The notes beneath the pieces are model-generated. The model was not told the DNA's origin and did not search any database. It worked only from the letters and a program-made list of their open reading frames with translations. DNA of 64,000 nucleotides from assembly GCA_002439755.1 (NCBI GenBank), contig DJPH01000052.1:14631-78630 (forward strand), given 5' to 3'. Source of the stretch: Prevotellaceae bacterium UBA6417. GTDB lineage: Bacteria; Bacteroidota; Bacteroidia; Bacteroidales; Bacteroidaceae. The stretch's first letter is position 1. The number at the start of each line of letters is the position of its first letter. Shown here piece after piece: positions 17,219 to 25,519 of the stretch. The translations under genes and the position numbers were made by a program.

Positions 17219-17683
17219 ATGGCTATTCATAACTATATCGGTTCGTGGGGAGAAATGATGGCTCAGCGCTATTTATTGCTTCGAGACTACCACATCCGCG
17301 ATGTGGATTGGCACTGCGGTCATTGCGATTTGGATATTGTTGCAGAGAAACTGGGCTTCATTATCTTTGTCGAAGTCAAGACAAGAACGTCTGACGATTT
17401 TGCGGCTCCCGAAGATGCTGTGGATCGTGACAAGATACGCCACCTGCTTGCCACCGGAAATGCATATATGGGAATGTATAAGCTTGATATGCCATGTCAA
17501 TTTGATGTTATTACCATAGTAGGCAACGAACAATCCTATCGCGTGCACCACATAAAACAGGCATTCGATGCTTTCAACTACCATGATACCTTTGAATACA
17601 AAGGCCGCTATGGAGGACCACCTGCTGCAGAGAGCCGGCAAGATTGGTTTATAACCCACAATACATCTTATCAGAATGAATGA
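17219..17683 (+). CDS. YraN/UPF0102 endonuclease-like family protein
   Basis: 154 residues from ATG 17219. The frame is open much further upstream, but that part is antisense to the deaminase and upstream of the promoter. The protein shows the UPF0102 pattern: HNYIGSWGEMMAQRYLLLRDY, then HCDLDIVAEKLGFIIFVEVKTR, which is the D-x(n)-ExK nuclease-like core, then a DKIRHLLATGNAYM helix. UPF0102 proteins have a restriction-endonuclease-like fold of unsettled function. The C-terminal ~35 residues are variable. The stop overlaps birA by 8 bp. Confidence 0.85.
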   Translation: MAIHNYIGSWGEMMAQRYLLLRDYHIRDVDWHCGHCDLDIVAEKLGFIIFVEVKTRTSDDFAAPEDAVDRDKIRHLLATGNAYMGMYKLDMPCQFDVITIVGNEQSYRVHHIKQAFDAFNYHDTFEYKGRYGGPPAAESRQDWFITHNTSYQNE

Positions 17684-18437
17684 ACAGTTCCCGATTAGCC
17701 TTGTAGAACTATCTGAAACCACTTCAACCAATGACGAAGTAAAACGTCGCCTGCCTTGGTGTGATGACAAGATGCTGGTTGTTTCTGCCATGTGTCAAAC
17801 AGCAGGAAGAGGCCAAAAAGGCAATAAATGGGAAAGCAATCCTCGCGAAAATCTTCTCTATAGTATCGGCATAAAGCCTTGCTTCTTGCCGCCACGTTGC
17901 CAGTTCTTATTGCTACAGGCCGCTTCGTTGTCGATATGCCGCGCTTTGAACCGATATGCTTCCGGATTCAGGATAAAGTGGCCCAACGATATCTATTATG
18001 GAGAGCATAAGATTAGCGGAACCTTGATTGAAATCGAATTGCATGGCGACAGCATCTCCCGGTGTGTGCTTGGCTCCGGAATCAATCTGAACCAAATGAG
18101 CTTTTCATCTTATCCGCCCAATCCTATATCCTTGAAAATGATAACAGATCGCCATATTGAACCAAATCAGGTACTGTCGGCAGTCATTTCACATTTTACT
18201 TCCTATTACGAACTGTTGGAACAAAAAGAATATAATGCTATCCGCGAACAATATTGCAGCATGTTGTTCAGGCGTGAAGGCTTTCATGCCTATCGCGACG
18301 GCAACGGTGTGTTCAGTGCCCGTTTGGAACGTGTTGAACCTGATGGCCATCTGCTTTTGCGTGATGCCGACGACCATTTAAGGCGTTATGGTTTCAAAGA
18401 AGTGAGATTTGTGTTGAATTCATTGGAATGCAATTAA
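17676..18437 (+). CDS. birA: Biotin--[acetyl-CoA-carboxylase] ligase
   Basis: 253 residues, catalytic domain only; there is no N-terminal helix-turn-helix, so it should not act as the bio-operon repressor. Motifs: ETTSTNDEVKRR at the N-terminus, the biotinyl-AMP loop TAGRGQKGNKWES (about residues 47-59), IKWPNDIYY and GTLIEIE. It activates biotin and attaches it to the biotin carboxyl carrier protein. It overlaps yraN at its start and the MATE gene at its end (10 bp), a compact three-gene unit. Confidence 0.93.
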   Translation: MNEQFPISLVELSETTSTNDEVKRRLPWCDDKMLVVSAMCQTAGRGQKGNKWESNPRENLLYSIGIKPCFLPPRCQFLLLQAASLSICRALNRYASGFRIKWPNDIYYGEHKISGTLIEIELHGDSISRCVLGSGINLNQMSFSSYPPNPISLKMITDRHIEPNQVLSAVISHFTSYYELLEQKEYNAIREQYCSMLFRREGFHAYRDGNGVFSARLERVEPDGHLLLRDADDHLRRYGFKEVRFVLNSLECN

Positions 18438-19768
18438 GACATCTGACTTTTTTCGGTACTTTCGACAAGGCAATTCTTCGCATAGCCTTGCCTGCCATCG
18501 TTTCTAACATCACTGTTCCCTTGCTTGGTTTGGTCGATACCGCTATTGTCGGCCATTTGGGCTCTTCTGTCTATATCGGAGCCATTGCTGTGGGCGGAAT
18601 GATTTTTAGTGTGGTATATTGGCTGTTCGGCTTTTTACGTGCTGGGACAAGCGGTTTTGCCTCGCAGGCATTGGGTGCAGGCTGTCGTGGCAATGTGGCA
18701 GTTGCTCTTTATCGCTCTGCTTTTTTTGCCCTGTCAATTTCGAGCCTCATCCTGCTATTGCAGCATCCTGTCGGAGAATTGGCTTTCTATCTTGTCAACG
18801 CATCACCCGAAGTTGAGGCGGCAGCACGCACTTATTTTAACATTTGCATATGGGGAGCTCCGGCAGTGATTCTTTTGTATGCGTTTAATGGCTGGTTTAT
18901 TGGCCTTCAGAGTACAACTGTAACCATGACCGTGGCTCTGGTCCAAAATGTGGCGAACATTGCCGCCAGTTTGTTTTTTGTCTATGTCCTTGGCATGCAG
19001 GTGGCCGGAGTTGCCTTGGGTACAGTGCTTGCTCAATATGTAGGGCTTGCAGTGGCAATAGCTTTATGGCTGAAAAAATTTGCATTCTATCGCCATGTGG
19101 ACTCTTCTGCAAGCATTTTCGACGGCCGTGAGTTGCTAGCCTTCCTTCGTGTCAATCGCGATATCTTTCTACGCACTCTTTGCATCCTTTCAGTTACGTC
19201 ATTCTTTACTGCTGCAGGTGCACGTCAGGGCGACCTCATGTTAGCAGCCAATACCGTTTTGCTCCAGTTCTTCTATCTTTTTTCTTATTTCATGGATGGC
19301 TTCTCGAATGCAGGCGAAGCATTAGCCGGGCATTATACCGGAGCGCATGATGTCAAGTCTTTTAGAGCTACGGTAAGCTGCCTTTTTAAATGGGGCATGA
19401 TTGTTGCCATTGCTTTCACCATAGCCTATGCTATTTTCGGTGATTCCCTGTTGTCTTTGTTGACCAATAATGGCGAAGTCTTGGCACGCGCTCATAGTTA
19501 CTCCTTGTGGATGGCCGTCATACCTTGTGCTGGTTTTGCAGCGTTTTTGTGGGATGGTATTTTTATCGGCATCACATCTACAGGACGCCTTTTTCTATCC
19601 ATGCTGTTGGCTACAATCCTGTTTTTCCTTTCCTATGCCACATTGTTTCCGCTGATAGACAATCATGGCCTTTGGATAGCCTTCTGCTTGTTCCTTTTGG
19701 GACGTGGCTTGCTTCAAACAGTGTTATTTCCCGCTGCTGTTGCCAAAAAAATAGCTCCTTTCAGGTAG
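18428..19768 (+). CDS. MATE family efflux transporter (DinF-like)
   Basis: 446 residues with about 12 hydrophobic segments. The N-terminus (RIALPAIVSNITVPLLGLVDTAIVGHLG) is the classic MATE opening, and FLRAGTSGFASQALGAG is the conserved loop after TM2. MATE proteins export drugs or metabolites by Na+ or H+ antiport in the inner membrane; the substrate cannot be told. The start overlaps birA by 10 bp. The stop codon lies inside a 9-bp-stem hairpin that probably terminates the convergent nucleoside-hydrolase gene. Confidence 0.92.
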   Translation: MQLRHLTFFGTFDKAILRIALPAIVSNITVPLLGLVDTAIVGHLGSSVYIGAIAVGGMIFSVVYWLFGFLRAGTSGFASQALGAGCRGNVAVALYRSAFFALSISSLILLLQHPVGELAFYLVNASPEVEAAARTYFNICIWGAPAVILLYAFNGWFIGLQSTTVTMTVALVQNVANIAASLFFVYVLGMQVAGVALGTVLAQYVGLAVAIALWLKKFAFYRHVDSSASIFDGRELLAFLRVNRDIFLRTLCILSVTSFFTAAGARQGDLMLAANTVLLQFFYLFSYFMDGFSNAGEALAGHYTGAHDVKSFRATVSCLFKWGMIVAIAFTIAYAIFGDSLLSLLTNNGEVLARAHSYSLWMAVIPCAGFAAFLWDGIFIGITSTGRLFLSMLLATILFFLSYATLFPLIDNHGLWIAFCLFLLGRGLLQTVLFPAAVAKKIAPFR

Positions 19769-19783
19769 AAACCCGAAAGGAGC
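19754..19783 (-). terminator. Terminator of the nucleoside-hydrolase gene, overlapping the MATE stop
   Basis: GCTCCTTTC (19754-19762) pairs perfectly with GAAAGGAGC (19775-19783). Read on the minus strand the stem is followed by TATTTTTTTGG, a good T-run, so it fits the gene ending at 19830. The hairpin contains the stop codon of the opposite MATE gene. Confidence 0.65.
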
Positions 19784-19829
19784 AAAAATGATATGGTAGG
19801 CTGAAAGTTCAGCCTCTTGTGCTATGAAT

Positions 19830-20864
19830 TCAATCTTTTACGCGTTTGGCTTTTTGCGGAATGGTTTCAACGAAAAATTGCTTGATGCGTCTTCCCTGTT
19901 CGGGCGTAATAGTAAGGTATGAATGAAGCCCGTTTGCTTCCTGTGTGAAATCAGTGTGCCCTTTTTCATCAACAACGATCGTACCTTTGGGCGATTGTGT
20001 CATGAATTTGCCGGGCTCCAACACTTCTAAAACGGCCGTTAAGTCCCATGTGGGTCTGTCGTAGGGCATTTTTGCGTAAGCCTTGTAAGCTTCAACCATT
20101 GGGTGGCGTGTAGTCCAGCCAAAATCGTTTTCGATGCTTTTTCCCGGATATTGTACGGCTTCTCCCAATTCAAATGGCGAAGTCACGATGGGAATCGGAC
20201 TCTCCTTAAACAGCTTGGCACATGCGGCAATGTCTTTGACAACGTTGTATTCCGTAAGGTGACGCTGGTCAAAATTTCCTGCCATGAGCGAAAATAACTT
20301 CACTTTCTTTTTAATCAGTTCCCGCCCGTTCAAAGAAGAGTAAGAATCAGGCCGGGTATCAAGCAGACGAGCCAAATTGGTAGAAAAACCGACGGAAATG
20401 ATAACAACAGAGTGGTCGGGCTGTTTGGATAGTATTTTGCGATACAGTTGTTCCGCATCAGGTAGTTTGGTAACGTCTTTGACGGAGGTTTTAAATGCCG
20501 GCTTTCCGTTGGCTTTCATATCAGAGACTGCCAACGTATAGTCGTTTGGATGTTTGCACTCTGCACCGTTGCGGACGATGCCAATGGGTATCTTTGGATA
20601 GCCATACCAGGTGTTCATGATATCAATGAAATGTGCAGAACTCGCACCCTCCTTGTTTGTCATAATGGCCAAAAGCTTGATTTTTCCTTGATCCATATAT
20701 TTATAGAGAAGATCCAAGGCGAGAGCGTCGTCAATATCATTTCCCATGTCAGTTTCGAAAATGACCAATTGGGGTCTTTCCTTTGCTGTTCCGTCGGCTT
20801 TTGCAGTGCCGGCAAAACTTGTTGAAAAGATTAGCAATGCTAAAAAGGCAAGTAGTTTTTTCAT
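19830..20864 (-). CDS. Periplasmic nucleoside hydrolase family protein
   Basis: 344 residues from the ATG at 20864, which opens a good signal peptide (MKKLLAFLALLIFSTSFAGT); the frame extends 66 codons further but would overlap rpsP. The mature N-terminus holds LVIFETDMGNDIDDALAL, the Ca2+-binding Asp cluster of the inosine-uridine nucleoside hydrolase fold. Such enzymes split the N-glycosidic bond of nucleosides. Export points to scavenging nucleosides in the periplasm. Its substrate specificity is not visible. Single gene with its own -7 box upstream and terminator downstream. Confidence 0.85.
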   Translation of the reverse strand: MKKLLAFLALLIFSTSFAGTAKADGTAKERPQLVIFETDMGNDIDDALALDLLYKYMDQGKIKLLAIMTNKEGASSAHFIDIMNTWYGYPKIPIGIVRNGAECKHPNDYTLAVSDMKANGKPAFKTSVKDVTKLPDAEQLYRKILSKQPDHSVVIISVGFSTNLARLLDTRPDSYSSLNGRELIKKKVKLFSLMAGNFDQRHLTEYNVVKDIAACAKLFKESPIPIVTSPFELGEAVQYPGKSIENDFGWTTRHPMVEAYKAYAKMPYDRPTWDLTAVLEVLEPGKFMTQSPKGTIVVDEKGHTDFTQEANGLHSYLTITPEQGRRIKQFFVETIPQKAKRVKD

Positions 20865-20894
20865 GTTGCTTATATTGATGTTTGATGTGACAAA

Positions 20895-20902
20895 CAAAGA
20901 TA
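20895..20902 (-). promoter_or_regulatory. -7 promoter box for the nucleoside hydrolase
   Basis: Minus-strand TATCTTTG, a perfect TAnnTTTG box 31 bp upstream of the chosen start; it supports the shorter start. Confidence 0.6.
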
Positions 20903-20943
20903 GGCAGTTTTTATAACAACAAAAACTGTTTGTCGCGAAAAGT

Positions 20944-20987
20944 TCAAAAAAATCAAGTTGGCCGATAGGATAACAGCCAACTTGATT
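20944..20987 (-). terminator. rpsP terminator
   Basis: AATCAAGTTGGC (20951-20962) pairs perfectly over 12 bp with GCCAACTTGATT (20976-20987). On the minus strand the stem runs into a T-run (ATTTTTTTG), and it sits 38 bp after the rpsP stop. This is a textbook intrinsic terminator. Confidence 0.8.
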
Positions 20988-21024
20988 ATACGTTTTAGTT
21001 AGTAAGTTGTGAAAATGGCGAGCC

Positions 21025-21594
21025 TTATTCTGCTGTAGTTGCTTCGGGGGCAGGAGTTTCACCCTCGGCAGTTGCTTCGGCTGTTGCAGCCTCAGCCGCT
21101 GCCGCAGCAGCGGCTTCTTCAGCAGCCTTGATAGCTTCGGCTTTCTTTTCAGCTACTTTCTTTGCGATTGTTTCGTTGATTTTCTTTTCAGCTTCCAAAC
21201 GATTTGCGCTGGCGGCCTTTTTCTCTTCGGCAACCTTGGCAATGGCTTTGCCTACTTTCTGATCGCGTTCGTTTTTCCAAGCTTCAAATTTAGCCTGTGC
21301 AGTTGCTTCGTCGAAAGCCCCCTTACGAACACCTCCACGCAGATGCTTCATCAGAAGCACGCCTTCGCGTGACAAAATGTTTCGGACGGTATCCGTGGGC
21401 TGTGCGCCGACCTCTAACCAATAGAGAGCGCGGTCAAAATTCAAATCTACAGTTGAAGGTTGTGTGTTAGGGTTGTAAGTACCCAATTTTTCTGTGAACT
21501 TTCCATCGCGTGGAGCGTTCGAATTTGCAATAACGATGCTAAAAAAGGCATAGCCTTTGCGCCCGTTGCGTTGCAATCTGATTTTTGTTGCCAT
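21025..21594 (-). CDS. rpsP: 30S ribosomal protein bS16, long form
   Basis: 189 residues. The first ~80 are the normal bS16 fold (MATKIRLQRNGRKGYAFFSIV at the start, then the LNFDRALYWLEVGAQPTDTVRNIL region). The remaining ~105 are a Lys/Glu/Ala-rich helical tail ending in alanine runs and ATAEGETPAPEATTAE. Long bS16 tails are normal for Bacteroidales, though the tail's role is not known. Monocistronic, with a -7 box and a strong terminator. Confidence 0.96.
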   Translation of the reverse strand: MATKIRLQRNGRKGYAFFSIVIANSNAPRDGKFTEKLGTYNPNTQPSTVDLNFDRALYWLEVGAQPTDTVRNILSREGVLLMKHLRGGVRKGAFDEATAQAKFEAWKNERDQKVGKAIAKVAEEKKAASANRLEAEKKINETIAKKVAEKKAEAIKAAEEAAAAAAAEAATAEATAEGETPAPEATTAE

Positions 21595-21655
21595 TTGGTC
21601 TTTAAGTTATTTATTAAATAGGTTTGAATATGCTACCATCACGTGATAGCGCTTG

Positions 21656-21663
21656 CAAAAGTA
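21656..21663 (-). promoter_or_regulatory. -7 promoter box for rpsP
   Basis: Minus-strand TACTTTTG, a TAnnTTTG match 62 bp upstream of rpsP, leaving a 5' leader of about 55 nt. The leader contains the hairpin-forming ATCACGTGAT. Confidence 0.55.
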
Positions 21664-21754
21664 CGACTTTAATTTTTATATGAGGCACTTTTACAGAGCA
21701 AATATTGGATTTCAAGCCTTCCGGAATGGTTTTTTGCTGCTTTCTAATGTGAAA

Positions 21755-23125
21755 TCATGGCTGCAGTGGTGCAACCTCGCTCAAATATTTGTTCAGTTCC
21801 TGTTCAGTCGGAGTATAATCTTGAAGATCACCTTGCAAGTAACGTTCATAGGATGCCAGATCAATAAGGCCGTGTCCGCTCAAGTTGAATAGCAGGACTT
21901 TCTTTTTGCCTTCTGCCTTGCATTTCATGGCTTCGCGTACTGTAGCGGCAATGGCATGGCAGCTTTCTGGAGCCGGAATGATACCTTCAGTACGTGCAAA
22001 GAGGATTCCGTATTTGAATGTCTCCGATTGAGGAATGTCTACACCGCGCAAATAGCCGTCTTTCAGCAATTGCGAAAGGATGACACCGGCGCCGTGGTAA
22101 CGCAAACCTCCGGCATGAATGCTGGCCGGTTGGAAATTGTGTCCCAAAGTATACATGGGAAGCAGGGGGGTGTAGCCGGATTCATCTCCGAAGTCATATT
22201 CAAACTTTCCTTTTGTCAGTTTTGGGCAGCTTTCGGGTTCGGCGGCAATGAACTCGGTCGTTTTCCCTTCTAAAATGTTATGGCGCATGAAAGGGAAAGC
22301 AATACCGCTGAAATTGGAACCGCCTCCGAAGCAGGCTATTATCTTGTCGGGATATTCGCCGGCCATTTCCATTTGCTTTTCAGCTTCCAAGCCGATAACG
22401 GTTTGGTGAAGACTTACGTGATTGAGTACCGAACCTAATGCGTATTTGCAATTTTTTGTTTGAGTAGCCAATTCGATGGCTTCCGATATGGCAATGCCCA
22501 ATGAGCCGTTGCATTCGGGGTCTGTTGTCAGAACGTCTTTCCCGGCACGGGTTGACATGGAGGGGCTCGGAGTTACCTGTGCACCGAACACATGCATCAT
22601 GCTGCGGCGGTAGGGCTTCTGTTCGTAGCTGATTTTTACCATATAGACGGCCGCATCAATGCCGAATAAACGGCATGCGTAAGATAGGGCTGTTCCCCAT
22701 TGACCGGCGCCGGTTTCCGTCGTAATGTTGCTTACGCCTTGTTCCTTGTTATAATATACTTGTGCTAAGGCGCTGTTTAATTTATGGCTGCCTACGGGGC
22801 TTACGCTTTCGTTTTTGAAATAAATATGAGCCGGAGTGTCAAGTGCCTTTTCCAGTCCGTATGCGCGCACCAAAGGTGTGCAGCGATAATTCTTGTATTG
22901 CTCACGAACTTCTTCGGGAATATCTATCCAGGAATGTGTCTGATCTAATTCTTGGTTGGCACACTCTTCGCAGAAAATCGGGTATAGATCTGAAGCCTTC
23001 AGCGGTTGTTTTGTGGCCGGATGCAGGAAAGGAAGCGGCTTGGTCTTCATGTCGGCCTGTATGTTATACCATTGCGTAGGTATTTCGCTTTCGGGCAGCA
23101 GGAATTTCTTGATTCTATTACTCAT
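21755..23125 (-). CDS. trpB: TrpB2-type tryptophan synthase beta-like PLP enzyme
   Basis: 456 residues from ATG 23125; the frame reaches further upstream through a repetitive IQIQIQ stretch that overlaps the promoter. The PLP lysine lies in SPVGSHKLN (around residue 95), with ETGAGQWGTALSYACRLFG and the phosphate-binding GGGSNFSGIAFPF loop. The N-terminal extension (LPESEIPTQWYNI) and length mark the TrpB2 class, which usually makes tryptophan from indole and serine without a TrpA partner. No other trp gene is near, consistent with a stand-alone indole-salvage role (inference). Confidence 0.88.
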   Translation of the reverse strand: MSNRIKKFLLPESEIPTQWYNIQADMKTKPLPFLHPATKQPLKASDLYPIFCEECANQELDQTHSWIDIPEEVREQYKNYRCTPLVRAYGLEKALDTPAHIYFKNESVSPVGSHKLNSALAQVYYNKEQGVSNITTETGAGQWGTALSYACRLFGIDAAVYMVKISYEQKPYRRSMMHVFGAQVTPSPSMSTRAGKDVLTTDPECNGSLGIAISEAIELATQTKNCKYALGSVLNHVSLHQTVIGLEAEKQMEMAGEYPDKIIACFGGGSNFSGIAFPFMRHNILEGKTTEFIAAEPESCPKLTKGKFEYDFGDESGYTPLLPMYTLGHNFQPASIHAGGLRYHGAGVILSQLLKDGYLRGVDIPQSETFKYGILFARTEGIIPAPESCHAIAATVREAMKCKAEGKKKVLLFNLSGHGLIDLASYERYLQGDLQDYTPTEQELNKYLSEVAPLQP

Positions 23126-23167
23126 GACTGATATATGTTTTTTGGTTTGAATTTGAATTTGTATTTG

Positions 23168-23175
23168 CAAAGGTA
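23168..23175 (-). promoter_or_regulatory. -7 promoter box for trpB2
   Basis: Minus-strand TACCTTTG, a perfect TAnnTTTG box 43 bp upstream of the start at 23125. It rules out the longer upstream frame. Confidence 0.6.
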
Positions 23176-23246
23176 TCAAAAAACTCCCGTTTCTGCACTT
23201 TTCGGCTGATATTCTTTACACATGTTCGACTTTTTGACTCCAGACT

Positions 23247-25079
23247 TTACACTTTGCTGCATTTGCGAATTTCAGCAACAAAATCCATTCCGTATTTCTT
23301 TAGTTTGAATGCTCCGACTCCCACTATGTCTCCCAGCTCTTCGAGCGAGCGTGGTTTGACGCAAGCCATTTCGTGCAGGGTACGGTCGCTGAAGACTGTA
23401 TAGGGTGGCAAGCCTTGCCGGTCGGCTATCTGTCGGCGCAGAAGCCGCAGGGCTTCAAACAGCTCTTCGTCTTCTTCCTGCTTATGGGACTTAGCGTCAA
23501 AAAGCAGTCGTTCTGTTGTGCTGATCTTTTTGGCTTGTTTTCCCTTTGTAGGGCTGTCGTGCTCCAAAATCGTGAGGCCGACAGTCTTGCCATTAAAAAG
23601 TATATCGTGCCCCTGTCGAGTCACTTTCAAATGGTTATTCTCATCGTAAGCCAATTCGATGATGCCCATTTGCAGCATTTGCAGCAAATATCGGTGCCAA
23701 TCGCCGCGCGGAATATTACGGCCTACACCGAATGTTTTCAGACGGTCGTAGCTGTGAGCTTTTATTTCTGGCGAATAGGTCCCTCTCAGGATGTCAATCA
23801 CAATATTGAAGCCTATATGCTCTTGTGCGCGCATGATGGCACTAAGAGCTTTTTGGACGATTGTGGTTCCATCGAATGTTTGCGGCGGATTGTTGCACAC
23901 ATCGCAATTGCCGCAATTTTTTGAAGTGGTCTCACCAAAGTAGTTCAATAAGATTCGCCGACGGCAGATTTTGGATTCGGCATATTCTTGCATTCGTTTC
24001 AGACGTTCCATGTTGATTTCGCGCTGACCGCTTTCGCGGGCAAACGAAGACAGTTGTATCACATCGCCATAACTGTAGAACAGCAAGGTGTCGGCGGGCA
24101 TCCCGTCGCGTCCGGCGCGCCCTATTTCCTGGTAGAAGTTTTCGATGCATTTAGGCAGGTTATAGTGGATAACCCAGCGAATATTACTTTTATCGATGCC
24201 CATGCCGAAGGCAACCGTCGCGCATATCACTTGTAAACGGTCGTGTACAAAATCTTCTTGAATGCAATCGCGCATGTCCGGCGGCAAACCGGCGTGATAA
24301 GGGCGCGACTTGATGCCGTTTTCATTCAGCATGGCCGACACGGCCTCCGTGATCTTGCGGCTCAGGCAATAAATGATGCCGCTTTGCTCACGATGCTCAC
24401 GGATAAAAGCTTGAATCATTTTGTCTTTCGATTTCTTTTGCATGCCCTGAACTACCGACAGACTCAGATTGGGACGGTCGAAGCTGCTGACGAATACCTT
24501 AGGATTGCTCAGACCGAGCTGTTTCAAAATGTCGCTGCGCGTTACCTTATCGGCTGTTGCTGTAAGGGCTATCATCGGGACATTCGGAAATTCTTTTCTC
24601 AGCAAGTGCAATTGGGTATATTCCGGCCGGAAGTCGTGTCCCCATTGACTGACACAATGTGCTTCATCGATGGCAAAGAGCGATATTTGAAAATCATGCA
24701 GCAGGTATGGAGCCCGTGCCAGGACGGCTTCGGGCGACATATACACCAGTTTTACATTGCCTTTCAAACAATCGCGTGTAACCTGCAGACTGTCGTTTTC
24801 GCTCATTGAACTATTGAGCGTGGCAGCCTGAATGCCGGCGGCACGAAGGGCATCGACTTGGTCTTTCATTAATGAAATAAGCGGAGAAACGACAACGACT
24901 GTTCCTTTCATTAACAGGGCGGGCAGTTGATAACAAAGGCTTTTGCCGCCACCTGTGGGCATCAACACCAAACAATCGCGTCCCGAAAGTACGCAACGGA
25001 CTATGTCTTCCTGTCCGGGACGAAACATGTCATAACCGAAATATCTCTTAAGGGTTTCAAGTAAAATCCGATGCTCCAT
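23247..25079 (-). CDS. recQ: ATP-dependent DNA helicase RecQ
   Basis: 610 residues with full RecQ architecture. Helicase core: Walker A LMPTGGGKSLCYQLPA, DEAH box in AIDEAHCVSQWGHDFRPEY, and motif VI in QEIGRAGRDG. Then an RQC zinc-binding region (Cys in CRRRILL and NCGNCDVC, about residues 365-395), a winged helix, and a C-terminal HRDC domain (about 520-600). It unwinds DNA 3' to 5' in recombination repair. Single gene with its own -7 box. Confidence 0.95.
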   Translation of the reverse strand: MEHRILLETLKRYFGYDMFRPGQEDIVRCVLSGRDCLVLMPTGGGKSLCYQLPALLMKGTVVVVSPLISLMKDQVDALRAAGIQAATLNSSMSENDSLQVTRDCLKGNVKLVYMSPEAVLARAPYLLHDFQISLFAIDEAHCVSQWGHDFRPEYTQLHLLRKEFPNVPMIALTATADKVTRSDILKQLGLSNPKVFVSSFDRPNLSLSVVQGMQKKSKDKMIQAFIREHREQSGIIYCLSRKITEAVSAMLNENGIKSRPYHAGLPPDMRDCIQEDFVHDRLQVICATVAFGMGIDKSNIRWVIHYNLPKCIENFYQEIGRAGRDGMPADTLLFYSYGDVIQLSSFARESGQREINMERLKRMQEYAESKICRRRILLNYFGETTSKNCGNCDVCNNPPQTFDGTTIVQKALSAIMRAQEHIGFNIVIDILRGTYSPEIKAHSYDRLKTFGVGRNIPRGDWHRYLLQMLQMGIIELAYDENNHLKVTRQGHDILFNGKTVGLTILEHDSPTKGKQAKKISTTERLLFDAKSHKQEEDEELFEALRLLRRQIADRQGLPPYTVFSDRTLHEMACVKPRSLEELGDIVGVGAFKLKKYGMDFVAEIRKCSKV

Positions 25080-25089
25080 AATTGCTCTG

Positions 25090-25097
25090 CAAAAATA
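25090..25097 (-). promoter_or_regulatory. -7 promoter box for recQ
   Basis: Minus-strand TATTTTTG matches TAnnTTTG, only 11 bp upstream of the recQ start. Confidence 0.5.
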
Positions 25098-25133
25098 CTC
25101 AGCAACTTGTTGGTTGAATTAATTTCCTAAAAC

Positions 25134-25400
25134 ATTCACAATGCAAAAGCTGCGCTTACACACAATTTCATCGTAAAGTTCGGAAAAATCCTCGATATAT
25201 TCAAAGATTTTGCCGAAAATCGTGTCACCGCCCTCGGGAACATACCTCGCAGAGGTGTAGTTCCCAAATTTACAGACTTGGCAACCATAGCTCTTTCCGC
25301 TACAGCCGAAGCCTTCGGAACCGACAGCGGGAACAACATCTTGAACGCAATGATTACGAGAGGGCATCAGCATAGAGATATTGCGCTTCTCAAAACATTC
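25134..25400 (+). pseudogene. Transposase N-terminal remnant
   Basis: No intact gene lies in the 440 bp between recQ and the LRR gene. A plus-strand frame here reads ALTHNFIVKFGKILDIF, then KDFAENRV, IPRRGVVPKFTDLATIALS and ATAEAFGTDSGNNIL. This has the look of the N-terminus of an IS982-like DDE transposase (PKLSDLEVIALSLTAEAxGIDSEN pattern). The match fades after about residue 65, and the rest of the transposase is absent. The family name is from memory of the pattern. It is a remnant, not an active element. Confidence 0.55.
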
Positions 25401-25470
25401 ATTATTTATTATAAATCGAGCGCGAATACGATTTTTGATGCCTGTTTTTCGCTTTTAAGAAAAAAACTCA

Positions 25471-25478
25471 TACCTTTG
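25471..25478 (+). promoter_or_regulatory. -7 promoter box for the LRR surface protein
   Basis: TACCTTTG, a perfect TAnnTTTG box, 41 bp before the ATG at 25520. Its position makes the upstream TTG at 25481 an unlikely start. Confidence 0.6.
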
Positions 25479-25519
25479 CATTGAATTTAAACTATAAACC
25501 GATAAAAACGAAAAGAACA

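Noticed and set aside
20865..21062. 66-codon extension of the nucleoside hydrolase
   Set aside because: It overlaps rpsP and its terminator, and would bury the signal peptide.
21602..21660. Riboswitch or leader-protein control in front of rpsP
   Set aside because: Only a short ATCACGTGAT inverted repeat is seen, too small to support a known riboswitch.
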